From an uncultured Gammaproteobacteria bacterium (lineage in GTDB: Bacteria; Pseudomonadota; Gammaproteobacteria; Xanthomonadales; Xanthomonadaceae), in the NCBI GenBank assembly GCA_946885735.1, contig CAMPGW010000006.1:1-64000 (forward strand): DNA of 64,000 nucleotides, given 5' to 3'. Made by a program: the position numbers and the translations under genes. Below are positions 33,473 through 41,919 of the stretch, piece after piece. Below the pieces are notes generated by a model that ran no database searches, was not told the DNA's origin, and was given only the letters and a program-made list of their open reading frames with translations. Every line of letters begins with the position of its first letter. Position 1 is the stretch's first letter.

Positions 33473-34243
33473 ATGACCAGCCTGCCTCCCCCGTCGGCGG
33501 TCAAGCTCGGCCTGGTGATCGACCTCGACACCTGCGTGGGTTGCCATGCCTGCGCGGTGGCCTGCAAGGAATGGAACGCCGGCGGCATCGGCGGGCCGCT
33601 CACCGACGAGGACCCCTACGGCGCACGCCCGACCGGGGTCTGGTTCAACCGCGTGCACGCCTACGAGATCGAGGCGCTGGATGGCCTCGACGACCGCGCG
33701 CCGCAGCCGGCGATGACCCTGCACTTCCCGCGCTCCTGCCTGCATTGCGAGACCCCGGCCTGCGTCACCGTGTGTCCCACCGGCGCGAGCTACAAGCGCG
33801 CCGAGGACGGCATCGTGCTGGTGGACGAGGACAAGTGCATCGGCTGCAAGCTGTGCAGCTGGGCCTGCCCCTACGGTGCGCGCGAGTACTCCGAGGTCGA
33901 GGGCGTGATGAAGAAATGCACGCTGTGCGTGGATCGCATCTACAACGAGACCATTCCCGAGCACATGCGGCAGCCGGCCTGCGTGCAGGCCTGCCCGACG
34001 CGGGCGCGGCACTTCGGCGATCTTGGCGATCCAGAGTCGGCAGTGTCTCGGCTGGTGGCCGATCGCGGTGGCGTGGGCTTGATGCCCGAGCTCGGCTACG
34101 CGCCGGTGAATCGCTACCTGCCGCCGCGGCCGCGACGCGCCGGGCCGGCGCCGGACAGCGATGCCGCGCCCGCCGCCGAGGCGCTCGACACCGCGCAACT
34201 CAACCCCCTGCTGCGCTGGCTCGACCGCGCGCTGAGCCGCTGA
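33473..34243 (+). CDS. soeB: Sulfite dehydrogenase iron-sulfur subunit SoeB
   Basis: This 256-residue ferredoxin-like subunit has four cysteine clusters for [4Fe-4S] centres: CVGCHACAVACKEW near the N-terminus, CLHCETPACVTVCP, CIGCKLCSWACP, and a C-terminal CTLCVDRIYN with CVQACP. It matches DmsB/PsrB-type electron-transfer subunits and would pass electrons from SoeA to the membrane anchor. No signal peptide is present, consistent with a cytoplasmic complex. It follows the SLC13 gene by one base and overlaps soeC (TGATG). Confidence 0.88.
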   Translation: MTSLPPPSAVKLGLVIDLDTCVGCHACAVACKEWNAGGIGGPLTDEDPYGARPTGVWFNRVHAYEIEALDGLDDRAPQPAMTLHFPRSCLHCETPACVTVCPTGASYKRAEDGIVLVDEDKCIGCKLCSWACPYGAREYSEVEGVMKKCTLCVDRIYNETIPEHMRQPACVQACPTRARHFGDLGDPESAVSRLVADRGGVGLMPELGYAPVNRYLPPRPRRAGPAPDSDAAPAAEALDTAQLNPLLRWLDRALSR

Positions 34244-35166
34244 TGCATCCCTCCTTCGCGGTCGTCTTCTTCACCGCCTGCTCCGGCGCCGGCTACGGGC
34301 TGTGGCTGTGGCTGGGTTTGTGGGTGGCATCCGGACAGCCCCTGCGACCCGTCGCCGGGTTGGCGGCGCTGGCGCTCGGCTTCGTGCTGGTGACGGCCGG
34401 CCTGCTCAGCTCGACCCTGCACCTGGGCAAGCCGCTGCGCAGCTGGCGCGCGTTCTCGCAGTGGCGCAGTTCCTGGCTGTCGCGCGAGGGCATCGCCGCG
34501 CTCGCCACCTACCTGCCGATGCTGTGGCTGGCGGCGTGCTGGTGGTTCGGCCTTCCGGGCGCGCGCGTGGCCGCGGCCCTGCTTGCGTTGGGCGCATTGG
34601 CCACCGTCGTCTGCACGGCGATGATCTACGCCTCGCTCAAGCCGATCCCGGCCTGGCAACATCCGCTGGTGTTGCCGACCTACCTGGTGTTTTCGCTGCA
34701 CACCGGCCTGCTGGCGGGCGCCGCCACGCTCGCATTGGCAGGCAATGAGGTCGGCAACATGCCGGGGCTGCTGGCATTGGCCGGCGCGTTCGTCCTGTGG
34801 CGGATGAAGCGCATCACCTGGGCCTGGATCGACAGTGGCCGGCTGCCGGTCTCGCGCGCCTCTGCACTCGGCCTGCCGGAGGACCGCAAGGTCGCCGTGT
34901 TCGAGCGCCCGCACACCGAGGGCAACTACCTCACCCGCGAGATGGGCTTCGTGCTCGCGCGCAAGCATGCGCGCGTGCTGCGCGTGGCCGCCGTGTCGTT
35001 GTTCGCGCTGCTGCCTGCGGTGCTGGCCTTGCCGGTGTGGCTGCTGCCGCACCTGGACACCGGTCCCTGGCTGCTGGCCGCGGCCGTGTCCGCCTTGGCG
35101 GGCGCTTTCGTCGAGCGCTGGTTGTTCTTCGCCCAGGCTCGCCACCTGGTGACGCTGTACTACTGA
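34243..35166 (+). CDS. soeC: Sulfite dehydrogenase membrane anchor SoeC (DmsC/NrfD-type)
   Basis: This 307-residue protein has about eight transmembrane helices and matches the DmsC anchor family, which docks the catalytic dimer and exchanges electrons with quinone. Typical features are FAVVFFTACSGAGYGLWLW at the start, STLHLGKPLRSWRAFSQWR, SWLSREGIAAL and LVFSLHTGLLAGA. A hydrophilic insert at about residues 195-235 (VFERPHTEGNYLTREMGF) is also characteristic. It completes the operon soeA-SLC13-soeB-soeC. Its stop is seven bases from the convergent hemC stop. Confidence 0.87.
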   Translation: MHPSFAVVFFTACSGAGYGLWLWLGLWVASGQPLRPVAGLAALALGFVLVTAGLLSSTLHLGKPLRSWRAFSQWRSSWLSREGIAALATYLPMLWLAACWWFGLPGARVAAALLALGALATVVCTAMIYASLKPIPAWQHPLVLPTYLVFSLHTGLLAGAATLALAGNEVGNMPGLLALAGAFVLWRMKRITWAWIDSGRLPVSRASALGLPEDRKVAVFERPHTEGNYLTREMGFVLARKHARVLRVAAVSLFALLPAVLALPVWLLPHLDTGPWLLAAAVSALAGAFVERWLFFAQARHLVTLYY

Positions 35167-35173
35167 GCGCGCT

Positions 35174-36100
35174 TCAGTCCGGCAAGCCGAGCAGCCTGCC
35201 GGCACCGCGCACCATAAGCTCCGCCGCCACCAGCCGTCCGAGGCCGTCCGGATCTGCCGCGCGTCCCACTTCGCTGGCGCGCACGCATTCGCCGGTTTCG
35301 GCCGAACCCACCAGGCCCTCGAGCGAGAGGATGCCGCCGTCGAGCGTGGCGTAGGCGGCGATCGGCACCGTGCAGCTGCCATGCAGGCGCCGGTTCATGG
35401 CGCGCTCGGCGCTCACGCAGGTGCGCGTGGCGGCGTCGTCGAGTGCGGCCAGCACGGCCTGGGTGTCGGCGTCGTCCTGGCGGCATTCGATCGCGATCGC
35501 GCCCTGCGCCACCGCGGGCAGCCAGTTCGGCGCATCGAGCCGATGGCGGATGCGCGAGGACAGGCCCAGTCGTTCGAGGCCGGCGCAGGCGAGGATGATG
35601 GCGTCGTACTCGCCGGCCTGCAGCTTGGCCAGGCGGGTGTTGACGTTGCCGCGCAGGTCGACCAGTTGCAGGTCCTTGCGGCGGGCGCGCAACTGCGCCT
35701 GCCGGCGCAACGACGAGGTGCCGACGCGCGCGCCCGGCGGCAGCATGTCGATATGCGCATAACGATCCGAGACGAAGGCGTCGAAGGCGTCGCCGCGCGC
35801 CAGGACGGACGCCAGCACGAAGGGCCCGTCCAGCACCATCGGCACGTCCTTGAGCGAATGCACCGCGGCATCCGCCCGGCCCTCGAGCATCGCCACCTCG
35901 AGTTCCTTCAGGAACAGGCCCTTGCCGCCGATCTCGGCGAGCGGGCGGTCGAGGATACGGTCGCCGCGCGTGGTCATCGGCACCAACTGCACGTCCAGCC
36001 CGGGATGCGCGGCGCGCAGGCGCGCGGCCACGTGCTCGGTCTGCCACAGCGCCAGCGCGCTCTGGCGCGTGGCCAGCCGGATCGTCTTGCCTGTCGTCAT
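35174..36100 (-). CDS. hemC: Hydroxymethylbilane synthase (porphobilinogen deaminase)
   Basis: This 308-residue enzyme polymerises four porphobilinogens into hydroxymethylbilane for tetrapyrrole synthesis. The dipyrromethane cofactor cysteine is Cys243 in [13 protein letters not shown]. Other signatures are [24 protein letters not shown], the catalytic Asp in HSLKDVPM and [12 protein letters not shown]. It is full length. The gene lies downstream of algZ-algR, the same order as in pseudomonads and xanthomonads, but has its own TATAAT box overlapping the algR stop and should be transcribed as a leaderless mRNA as well as by read-through. Confidence 0.97.
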   Translation of the reverse strand: MTTGKTIRLATRQSALALWQTEHVAARLRAAHPGLDVQLVPMTTRGDRILDRPLAEIGGKGLFLKELEVAMLEGRADAAVHSLKDVPMVLDGPFVLASVLARGDAFDAFVSDRYAHIDMLPPGARVGTSSLRRQAQLRARRKDLQLVDLRGNVNTRLAKLQAGEYDAIILACAGLERLGLSSRIRHRLDAPNWLPAVAQGAIAIECRQDDADTQAVLAALDDAATRTCVSAERAMNRRLHGSCTVPIAAYATLDGGILSLEGLVGSAETGECVRASEVGRAADPDGLGRLVAAELMVRGAGRLLGLPD

Positions 36101-36112
36101 GCCGCCATTATA
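36101..36112 (-). promoter_or_regulatory. hemC -10 box overlapping the algR stop codon
   Basis: On the minus strand, consensus TATAAT at 36112-36107 is followed by six bases and the hemC ATG at 36100. The TAA stop of algR (36110-36108) lies inside the hexamer. No ribosome binding site can fit before the start. Confidence 0.6.
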
Positions 36113-36845
36113 GGTGGCGCAGCTTCTCGCGCAGCGCCGGCACGCAGCGCCGGCTGACTTCCAGCGGCGCCTTGCCGTGTCGCAGGATCGCCTGCACCTG
36201 GCCGTCCGGCAGCCGGCGCAGTTCCTGGAACTCGTCGGTGGCCACCAGGCAATTGCGGTGGATGCGCTGGAAACGCTCGCCGAACTCGGCCTCCAGCGAC
36301 TTCAGCGACTCCTCGATCAGGTCCTCGCCGCGGGCGTGGTGGACCAGCACGTATTTCTCCTCGGCTAGCAGGTAGTGCACGTCCTCGATCGGGATCAGCC
36401 GCAGGCTGCCGCGCATGCGCGCGGCCAGGTGGCTGCGCTGGCGCTGCCCGCCGGCGGCGTCCACCGCCTCGGCCTGGGCCGGGAGCAGTCCGCGGCCGCG
36501 GCGTGCGCGCTCGAGTGCCTCCAGCAAGCGTTCCTGCCGCACCGGCTTGACCAGGTAGTCCACCGCCGCGGCCTCGAAGGCCGCCAGCGCGTGCTCGTCA
36601 TACGCGGTGCAGAAGATCACCGCCGGCCGGCGCTCGCCGCGCGCAAGGTGTCGCGCCGCCTCCAGCCCGTCCATCACCGGCATGGCGATGTCCATCAGCA
36701 CCGCGTCCACGTCCAGGGCGTCGGCGCGTTCGACCGCCTCGCGGCCGGTGCCGGCCTCGCCGACCACCTCCACGTCCGCCGCCGCCAGCATCGTCGCCAG
36801 CCGGCGCCGGGCCAGCGGTTCGTCGTCCACGATCAGCAGCTTCAT
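36108..36845 (-). CDS. algR: LytTR-type response regulator AlgR-like
   Basis: This 245-residue regulator has an N-terminal receiver with acidic residues Asp7/Asp8 and phospho-acceptor Asp52 ([11 protein letters not shown]), Thr in FCTAYDEHA and Lys in [10 protein letters not shown]-terminal LytTR DNA-binding domain covers about residues 140-245 ([19 protein letters not shown]..., [12 protein letters not shown]). In Pseudomonas, AlgR controls exopolysaccharide and type IV pilus genes. It overlaps its cognate kinase gene by four bases, and hemC follows. The regulon here is unknown. Confidence 0.92.
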   Translation of the reverse strand: MKLLIVDDEPLARRRLATMLAAADVEVVGEAGTGREAVERADALDVDAVLMDIAMPVMDGLEAARHLARGERRPAVIFCTAYDEHALAAFEAAAVDYLVKPVRQERLLEALERARRGRGLLPAQAEAVDAAGGQRQRSHLAARMRGSLRLIPIEDVHYLLAEEKYVLVHHARGEDLIEESLKSLEAEFGERFQRIHRNCLVATDEFQELRRLPDGQVQAILRHGKAPLEVSRRCVPALREKLRHL

Positions 36846-37879
36846 GGCAGTGGCAGCTCCACCAGGCAGGTGTACTGGTCGTCGTCGCGGCGCGCGGACA
36901 GCCGGGCGCGGCCGCCGGAATGATAGGCCAGGCGCTGGGCGATCGACTCCTGGGCATGGCGGTTGCCGGATTCCTCGCCGGGGCGCGCGGGCGGCGCGGG
37001 GTTGGCCACCTGCAGGTGCAGCACGTCGCCGCGCACGTTCGCCTCGATGCGGATCTCGCCGCCCTCCGCCAACCGCGACACGCCATGCAGCACCGCGTTC
37101 TCCACCAGCGGCTGCAGCACCAGTCGCGGCAACCGCAGCCTCATCGGCGCATCGTCGGCGACCTGCCAGTGCACCCGCAGGCGCGGCCCAAGCCTTAGCG
37201 CCTCGATCGCCAGGTAACGTTCCGCCAGGTGGATCTCCTCCGCCAGGGTCGATTCGCCATGCCCGGCGCCGAGCGCGGCGCGGAACAGCTCCGACAGGTC
37301 CTCGACCGCGCGCTCGGCGGTCGCCGGATCGTCACGCACCAGCGCAGCGATGGTGTTCATGGAATTGAACAGGAAGTGCGGCCGGATCCTCGCTTGCAGC
37401 GCATCCACCTCAGCCTTGGCCTGCGCCGCCAAGCGCGCGCGCCACTGCTCGCTGACGTAGAAGTAGCGCAGCGCCAGCGCCGAGATCAGCATCGCCAGCG
37501 CCGACACGCCGCCGACGAAGCGCAGGCGCTGGTCGGCGGGCAGCGTGTAGCCGGTGCCCAGCCCGAGATCGATCTGTTGCACCGCCCAGGCGCCGAACGC
37601 GGCGGTGACCAGGGGCAGCACCAGCACCATCGCCAGTCCCAATGCCCGAGGCATGCGCTCGATGCGCGGCCCCGCCTTGCAGTAGACCACCGCGATGGTC
37701 AGCCCGAGCCAGAGCGCGAAGGTGCTGGCGGCGAGGAATTCCTGCGCGGTCCAGTGCGCCTGCCGCGACGGCGCCAGCCCGATGATCAGCACCACCAGTT
37801 CGGCGGTCGCCAGCGCCGCGGCGATGCGCGGCAGGCGGCACAGATCGGGAAACCAGGAGCGGCGGTCGGCCTCGGCCAT
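36842..37879 (-). CDS. algZ: LytS/AlgZ-type membrane sensor histidine kinase
   Basis: This 345-residue kinase has an N-terminal membrane region of about four helices (residues 22-130) and a His_kinase domain with phospho-acceptor His168 in RIRPHFLFNSMNTI. An ATP-binding domain follows with LVLQPLVENAVLHG. It lacks the canonical HisKA module, as usual for the LytS/AlgZ (FimS) group. Its stop overlaps the algR start by four bases, giving a standard kinase-regulator pair. A TAGACT box six bases before its ATG suggests its own leaderless promoter just after the upstream esterase gene. Confidence 0.92.
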   Translation of the reverse strand: MAEADRRSWFPDLCRLPRIAAALATAELVVLIIGLAPSRQAHWTAQEFLAASTFALWLGLTIAVVYCKAGPRIERMPRALGLAMVLVLPLVTAAFGAWAVQQIDLGLGTGYTLPADQRLRFVGGVSALAMLISALALRYFYVSEQWRARLAAQAKAEVDALQARIRPHFLFNSMNTIAALVRDDPATAERAVEDLSELFRAALGAGHGESTLAEEIHLAERYLAIEALRLGPRLRVHWQVADDAPMRLRLPRLVLQPLVENAVLHGVSRLAEGGEIRIEANVRGDVLHLQVANPAPPARPGEESGNRHAQESIAQRLAYHSGGRARLSARRDDDQYTCLVELPLP

Positions 37880-37891
37880 GGCCGCAGTCTA
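37880..37891 (-). promoter_or_regulatory. algZ -10 box, leaderless spacing
   Basis: On the minus strand TAGACT at 37891-37886 lies exactly six bases before the algZ ATG at 37879, just after the stop of the esterase gene. No -35 box was recognised. Confidence 0.45.
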
Positions 37892-37893
37892 GG

Positions 37894-38559
37894 TCAGCCG
37901 CCGGCGAAACGCAGCGTCATCCAGTCGCCGAGGTCAGCGATTTCCTGCGCGCACACCGAATGCGGCATCGGATAGTCGCGCCAGGTCACTGGCACCTTCC
38001 AGCCTTCCAGCGCGGTGCGCGTGCGCGTGCCGAGCGACAGCGCCACCATCGGGTCCTGGCGGCCATGCCCGAGGAAGACCGGCGTGTTGCGTCCGGCCGG
38101 CGTCAGCTCGCTGGCGGTGCGTTCGGCCATCGGCAGGTAGCCCGACAGGCAAGCGATGCCGGCGACCGCCGACTCGCGGCGCAGCCCACTGGCCAGGGCC
38201 AGCGCCCCGCCCTGGGAGAAGCCGACCAGCAGCAGGCGCGAAGCCGGGATCCCGCGGTCGCGCTCGCGCGCGATCAGCGCGTCCACCTCCACCATCGAGG
38301 CGCGCAGGCCATCCTCGTCGGCGCGTTGCTCGATGGAGAGGTTGCGGATGTCGTACCAGGCCCGCATCGGCATGCCGTTGTTGATCGTCACCGGCCGCAC
38401 CGGGGCATGCGGGAACACGAAGCGGATGCCGGGCCAGTCCTCGCGCACCAGCTCGGGAACGATCGGCGCGAAGTCATGCCCGTCGGCGCCCAGGCCGTGC
38501 AGCCACAGCACGCTCCATGCGGGTCTCGGGCGGGTTTGCTGCTCGACGGTCTCCAGCAT
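37894..38559 (-). CDS. Carboxylesterase/phospholipase family alpha/beta hydrolase
   Basis: This 221-residue enzyme matches the short acyl-protein-thioesterase-like carboxylesterase family. Motifs are VLWLHGLGADGHDF (oxyanion), FPHAPVRPVTINNGMPMRAWYDI, the nucleophile Ser115 in LVGFSQGGALAL, the acid in FLGHGRQDPMVAL and the His in YPMPHSVCAQEI. No signal peptide is visible. It hydrolyses short acyl esters or thioesters in characterised relatives. It lies 46 bases after otsA and 14 bases before algZ on the same strand, so read-through from the trehalose operon is possible. Confidence 0.9.
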   Translation of the reverse strand: MLETVEQQTRPRPAWSVLWLHGLGADGHDFAPIVPELVREDWPGIRFVFPHAPVRPVTINNGMPMRAWYDIRNLSIEQRADEDGLRASMVEVDALIARERDRGIPASRLLLVGFSQGGALALASGLRRESAVAGIACLSGYLPMAERTASELTPAGRNTPVFLGHGRQDPMVALSLGTRTRTALEGWKVPVTWRDYPMPHSVCAQEIADLGDWMTLRFAGG

Positions 38560-38605
38560 CGGTCAGTACCCGCCGGCCAGCGCGCGCCGGCGGCCTGCCG
38601 GTCGC

Positions 38606-40132
38606 TCAGCGTCCCGCCGAACCGCGGGGTGCGGGTCCTGCGTTCGCGCGAAGCTCGTCGGCGCCATCGGCGGCGGCACGCAGGCCGGCACGGCGCGGAA
38701 ATTCCGGGTCTTCATCATCGCTCCTCGGCGGGACCACCAGTGTAGCGGGCTCGCCCGCCGACAGCATCGCCAGGAAGCGCTGGCGCCAGCTGGCGATGTC
38801 GTTGCGCCGCAGCACCTCCATCATCGCCTCCCAGCGCGACTGGCGTTCGGCCTGCGGCATCAGCAGGGCGGCGCGCAGCGCCTGCGCCACGCCATCGGCG
38901 TCGTAGGGATTGACCAGCAGCGCGGCGTCCAGCTCCTCCGCCGCGCCGGCGAAGCGCGACAGCACCAGCACGCCGGGGTCGGCGGGATCCTGCGCGCACA
39001 CGTATTCCTTGGCGACCAGGTTCATGCCATCGCGGAAAGGCGTGACCAACCCGACCTTGGCCATGCGATAGAAACCGGCCAGCGTGGACGGCTGGAAGGC
39101 CTTGTTGACGTAGCGCAGCGGCACCCAGTCCGGCTCGGCCCAACGGCCGTTGATGGCGCCGGCGATGCCCTCGAGTTCGCGCCGCAGCTCGCGGTACTCC
39201 GGAACCTCGCCGCGGGAGGCGGGCGCGATCTGCAGGAAGGTCACGCGCCGGTGCTGGTCGGCATGCTGCGAGAGGAAGCGGCCGAAGGCGCGGAAGCGCT
39301 CGGGCAGGCCCTTGCTGTAATCGAGGCGGTCCACGCCGATCACCAGGGTCTTGTCGTCCAGGCTCTGCTGCAACCTGCGGGCGGACACCAGGGTCGAGGC
39401 ATGTTGCGCGTCCGCGGCGATCTGCAGGGGGTCCACGCCGATCGGGAAGTCGGCGATGCGGAAGCTGTGGCGACCGCCCTGCACGCTGTACACGCCACGC
39501 TCGTTGACCTCGGCGTCGAGTTCGGCCATCACGTAATCGTGGAAGGCGCGCACGTAGCCCGGCGTGTGGAAGCCGACCAGGTCGCAGCAGGCCAGGGCGC
39601 CAAACAGTTCGCGGTGCGGCGGCAGCATGCGCAGCAGGTCCGGCGGCGGCAGCGGCGTATGCAGGAAGAAGCCGATGCGCGAGCGCACGCCGCGTTCGCG
39701 CAGCATCGCCGCCAGGGGCAGCAGGTGGTAGTCGTGGATCCAGACGTGGTCGCTCGGTCGCAGCACGGTCGCCAGGCGATCGGCGAAGAGCGCGTTCACC
39801 CGCAGGTAGCCGAGGTAGTCCTGGCGATTGAAGTCCACCAGGCCGGGGCGGAAGTGGAACAGGGGCCACAAGGTACGGTTGGCGAAGCCGGCGTAGTACT
39901 CGTCGTGGTCGCGCCGCGTGAGGTCCATCGTCAGGTAGTCGACCGGGCCGAGCCGCTCCTCCTTCAGCGGCGGGGACGCATCACCGGCCACGCCGGTGGC
40001 GATGCTGCCGCTCCATCCGAACCAGATGCCGCCGGTCTCGCGCAGCGCACCGAGCATCGCCACCGCCAGCCCGCCGGGCTTGACCTCCTTCGGCGAGGCG
40101 ACGCGATTGGACACCACCACCAGTCGGCTCAT
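38606..40132 (-). CDS. otsA: Alpha,alpha-trehalose-phosphate synthase (GT20)
   Basis: This 508-residue GT20 glycosyltransferase makes trehalose-6-phosphate from UDP-glucose and glucose-6-phosphate. Recognisable segments are LVVVSNRVASPK, KPGGLAVAM, FHFRPGLVDFNRQDY, VWIHDYHLLPLAAMLR, IGFFLHTPLPP, GVDRLDYSKGLPERF, and TPFRDGMNLVAKEYV with LSRFAGAAEEL. A C-terminal extension of about 45 residues after the catalytic domain is Ala/Arg-rich. The ATG at 40132 overlaps the stop of the GH15 gene by four bases, completing otsB-GH15-otsA. Confidence 0.95.
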   Translation of the reverse strand: MSRLVVVSNRVASPKEVKPGGLAVAMLGALRETGGIWFGWSGSIATGVAGDASPPLKEERLGPVDYLTMDLTRRDHDEYYAGFANRTLWPLFHFRPGLVDFNRQDYLGYLRVNALFADRLATVLRPSDHVWIHDYHLLPLAAMLRERGVRSRIGFFLHTPLPPPDLLRMLPPHRELFGALACCDLVGFHTPGYVRAFHDYVMAELDAEVNERGVYSVQGGRHSFRIADFPIGVDPLQIAADAQHASTLVSARRLQQSLDDKTLVIGVDRLDYSKGLPERFRAFGRFLSQHADQHRRVTFLQIAPASRGEVPEYRELRRELEGIAGAINGRWAEPDWVPLRYVNKAFQPSTLAGFYRMAKVGLVTPFRDGMNLVAKEYVCAQDPADPGVLVLSRFAGAAEELDAALLVNPYDADGVAQALRAALLMPQAERQSRWEAMMEVLRRNDIASWRQRFLAMLSAGEPATLVVPPRSDDEDPEFPRRAGLRAAADGADELRANAGPAPRGSAGR

Positions 40133-41919
40133 ACCACGTCCTCCCAGCGACGGCTCAGGCGCATCGCCGCCGCGATCAATCCCACCGCGGAGTAGGTCTG
40201 CGGGAAATTGCCCCAGGCCTCGCCGGTGGCGGGGTCGAGGTCCTCGCTCATCAGGCCCAGCGGATTGCGGCGCTCGAGCATGCGCTCGAACAGGTCGCGG
40301 GCCTCCTCGCGACGCCCGACCGAGGCCAGCGCGTCCACGTACCACCAGGTGCAGACGTTGAAGGCGGTGGCGGGCATGCCGAAGTCGTCGGGCTCTTCGT
40401 AGCGGAACATGGCGTCGCCGCGACGCAGGGCGCGGCCGAGCGTGTCGACGGTGGCGACGAAGCGCGGGTCGTCCGGCGCCACGAAGCCGACGTCGGCCAG
40501 CAGCAGCGCGCTCGCATCCAGGCGCAGGTCGTCGGCGGATTCGACGAAACTCTGCCGGCGTTCGCTCCAGGAACGTTCGATGATGGCCGCGCGGATGCGC
40601 CCGGCCTGGCCGTGCCATTCGGCCGCATCGGCCAGCAGGCCCAGGTGCTGGGCGATGCGTCCCAGGCGCTCGCAGGCGGCCCAGCACATCACGCTGGAGT
40701 AGGTGTGCACGCGCGAGCGGCCACGGTATTCCCAGAGGCCCGCGTCGGGCTGGTCCCAGTTCGCCAGCGCGGCGCGACCGATCGGCAGCAGGCGCCCGAA
40801 CAGCGACGCGTCGCCCGGCGTTTCCAGGCGACGATCGAAGAAGGCCTGCGAGGCCGCCAGCACCACGCTGCCGTAGACGTCGTTCTGCACCTGGCGCCAG
40901 GCGTCGTTGCCGACCCGCACCGGGCCCATCCCGCGATAGCCGGCCAGCGAGCCGACCTCGCGCTCGTGCAGCTCCGCCTGGTAATGGATGCCATAAACCG
41001 GCGCCAGCTCGGAACGACCGCCGGCGATGTTGAAGATGTAGCGGATGTACTCCTCCATGCTGCGGGTCGCGCCGAGCCGGTTCAGCGCGCGCACCACGAA
41101 GGCGGCGTCGCGCAGCCAGCAGTAGCGGTAGTCCCAGTTGCGCCCGGAGTCGGCGTGCTCGGGGATGGAGGTCGTCATCGCGGCGACGATCGCGCCACTG
41201 TTCTCGTCCTGGCAAAGCTTCAGCGTGATCGCCGAGCGGATCACCGCGTCCTGCCAGTCCACCGGGATCGACAGGTTGCGCACCCAGTTGCGCCAGTAGT
41301 CCTGGGTCTGCTCGAGCTGTTCGCGGCCGAAGGCGGCCAGCGACTGCGGCAACGTGTCGTCGGGCCCGAGCACCAGGTGCAATTCGCGGTCGAGCAGGAA
41401 GGCATGCTCGTCGAGCACCAGTGGCAGCGGCACGTCGGTGGTCAGGCGCAGCGTCCAGGCCTCCAGCATCCAGCGCACGTGGTTGCTGCCGACCCGTCGC
41501 TCCGGCACCGCGGCGCCCCAGTCACGCAAGGGCCGCAGGCGCAGGCGGATGCGCGGCGAGCCGGACAGCGGGCGCAGGCGCCGCACCAGCATCACCGGAT
41601 GGTAGATGCGGCCGTACTGCTTGAAGCGCGGCGCGTAGTCGAGGATCTCCACCGCGCCACCGCGGTCGTCGTGCAGGACCGTGCGCAGGATCGCCGTGTT
41701 TTCCAGGTAGGACTGCTCGCTGGCGACCATGTGGTCGAGCTCGACGCGGAAGTCGCCGCCGTCCTGCAAGGTCGGCTGGAGTAGCGTGCAGAAGGCCGGG
41801 TCGCCGTCGAATCCCGGCAGGCAGGACCAGACCACCGAGCCGCGCCCATCCACCAGGGCCGAGAAGCTGCCGTTGCCGACCACGCCCAGGTCGAGGCTGG
41901 CGGGACCGCGGGCGCTCAT
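40129..41919 (-). CDS. Glycoside hydrolase family 15 protein (glucoamylase/trehalase-like)
   Basis: This 596-residue protein has the GH15 layout: an N-terminal beta-sandwich starting LGVVGNGSFSALVDGRGSVVWSCLP and an (alpha/alpha)6 barrel with EHADSGRNWDYRYCWLRDAAF and a late GEAWGNFPQTYSAVGLI motif that carries the expected general-base region. Members hydrolyse alpha-glucans or, in some actinobacterial and archaeal cases, trehalose. Its position between otsB and otsA, overlapping both by four bases, suggests action on trehalose or a related glucoside. No signal peptide, so it is cytoplasmic. Confidence 0.92.
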   Translation of the reverse strand: MSARGPASLDLGVVGNGSFSALVDGRGSVVWSCLPGFDGDPAFCTLLQPTLQDGGDFRVELDHMVASEQSYLENTAILRTVLHDDRGGAVEILDYAPRFKQYGRIYHPVMLVRRLRPLSGSPRIRLRLRPLRDWGAAVPERRVGSNHVRWMLEAWTLRLTTDVPLPLVLDEHAFLLDRELHLVLGPDDTLPQSLAAFGREQLEQTQDYWRNWVRNLSIPVDWQDAVIRSAITLKLCQDENSGAIVAAMTTSIPEHADSGRNWDYRYCWLRDAAFVVRALNRLGATRSMEEYIRYIFNIAGGRSELAPVYGIHYQAELHEREVGSLAGYRGMGPVRVGNDAWRQVQNDVYGSVVLAASQAFFDRRLETPGDASLFGRLLPIGRAALANWDQPDAGLWEYRGRSRVHTYSSVMCWAACERLGRIAQHLGLLADAAEWHGQAGRIRAAIIERSWSERRQSFVESADDLRLDASALLLADVGFVAPDDPRFVATVDTLGRALRRGDAMFRYEEPDDFGMPATAFNVCTWWYVDALASVGRREEARDLFERMLERRNPLGLMSEDLDPATGEAWGNFPQTYSAVGLIAAAMRLSRRWEDVV

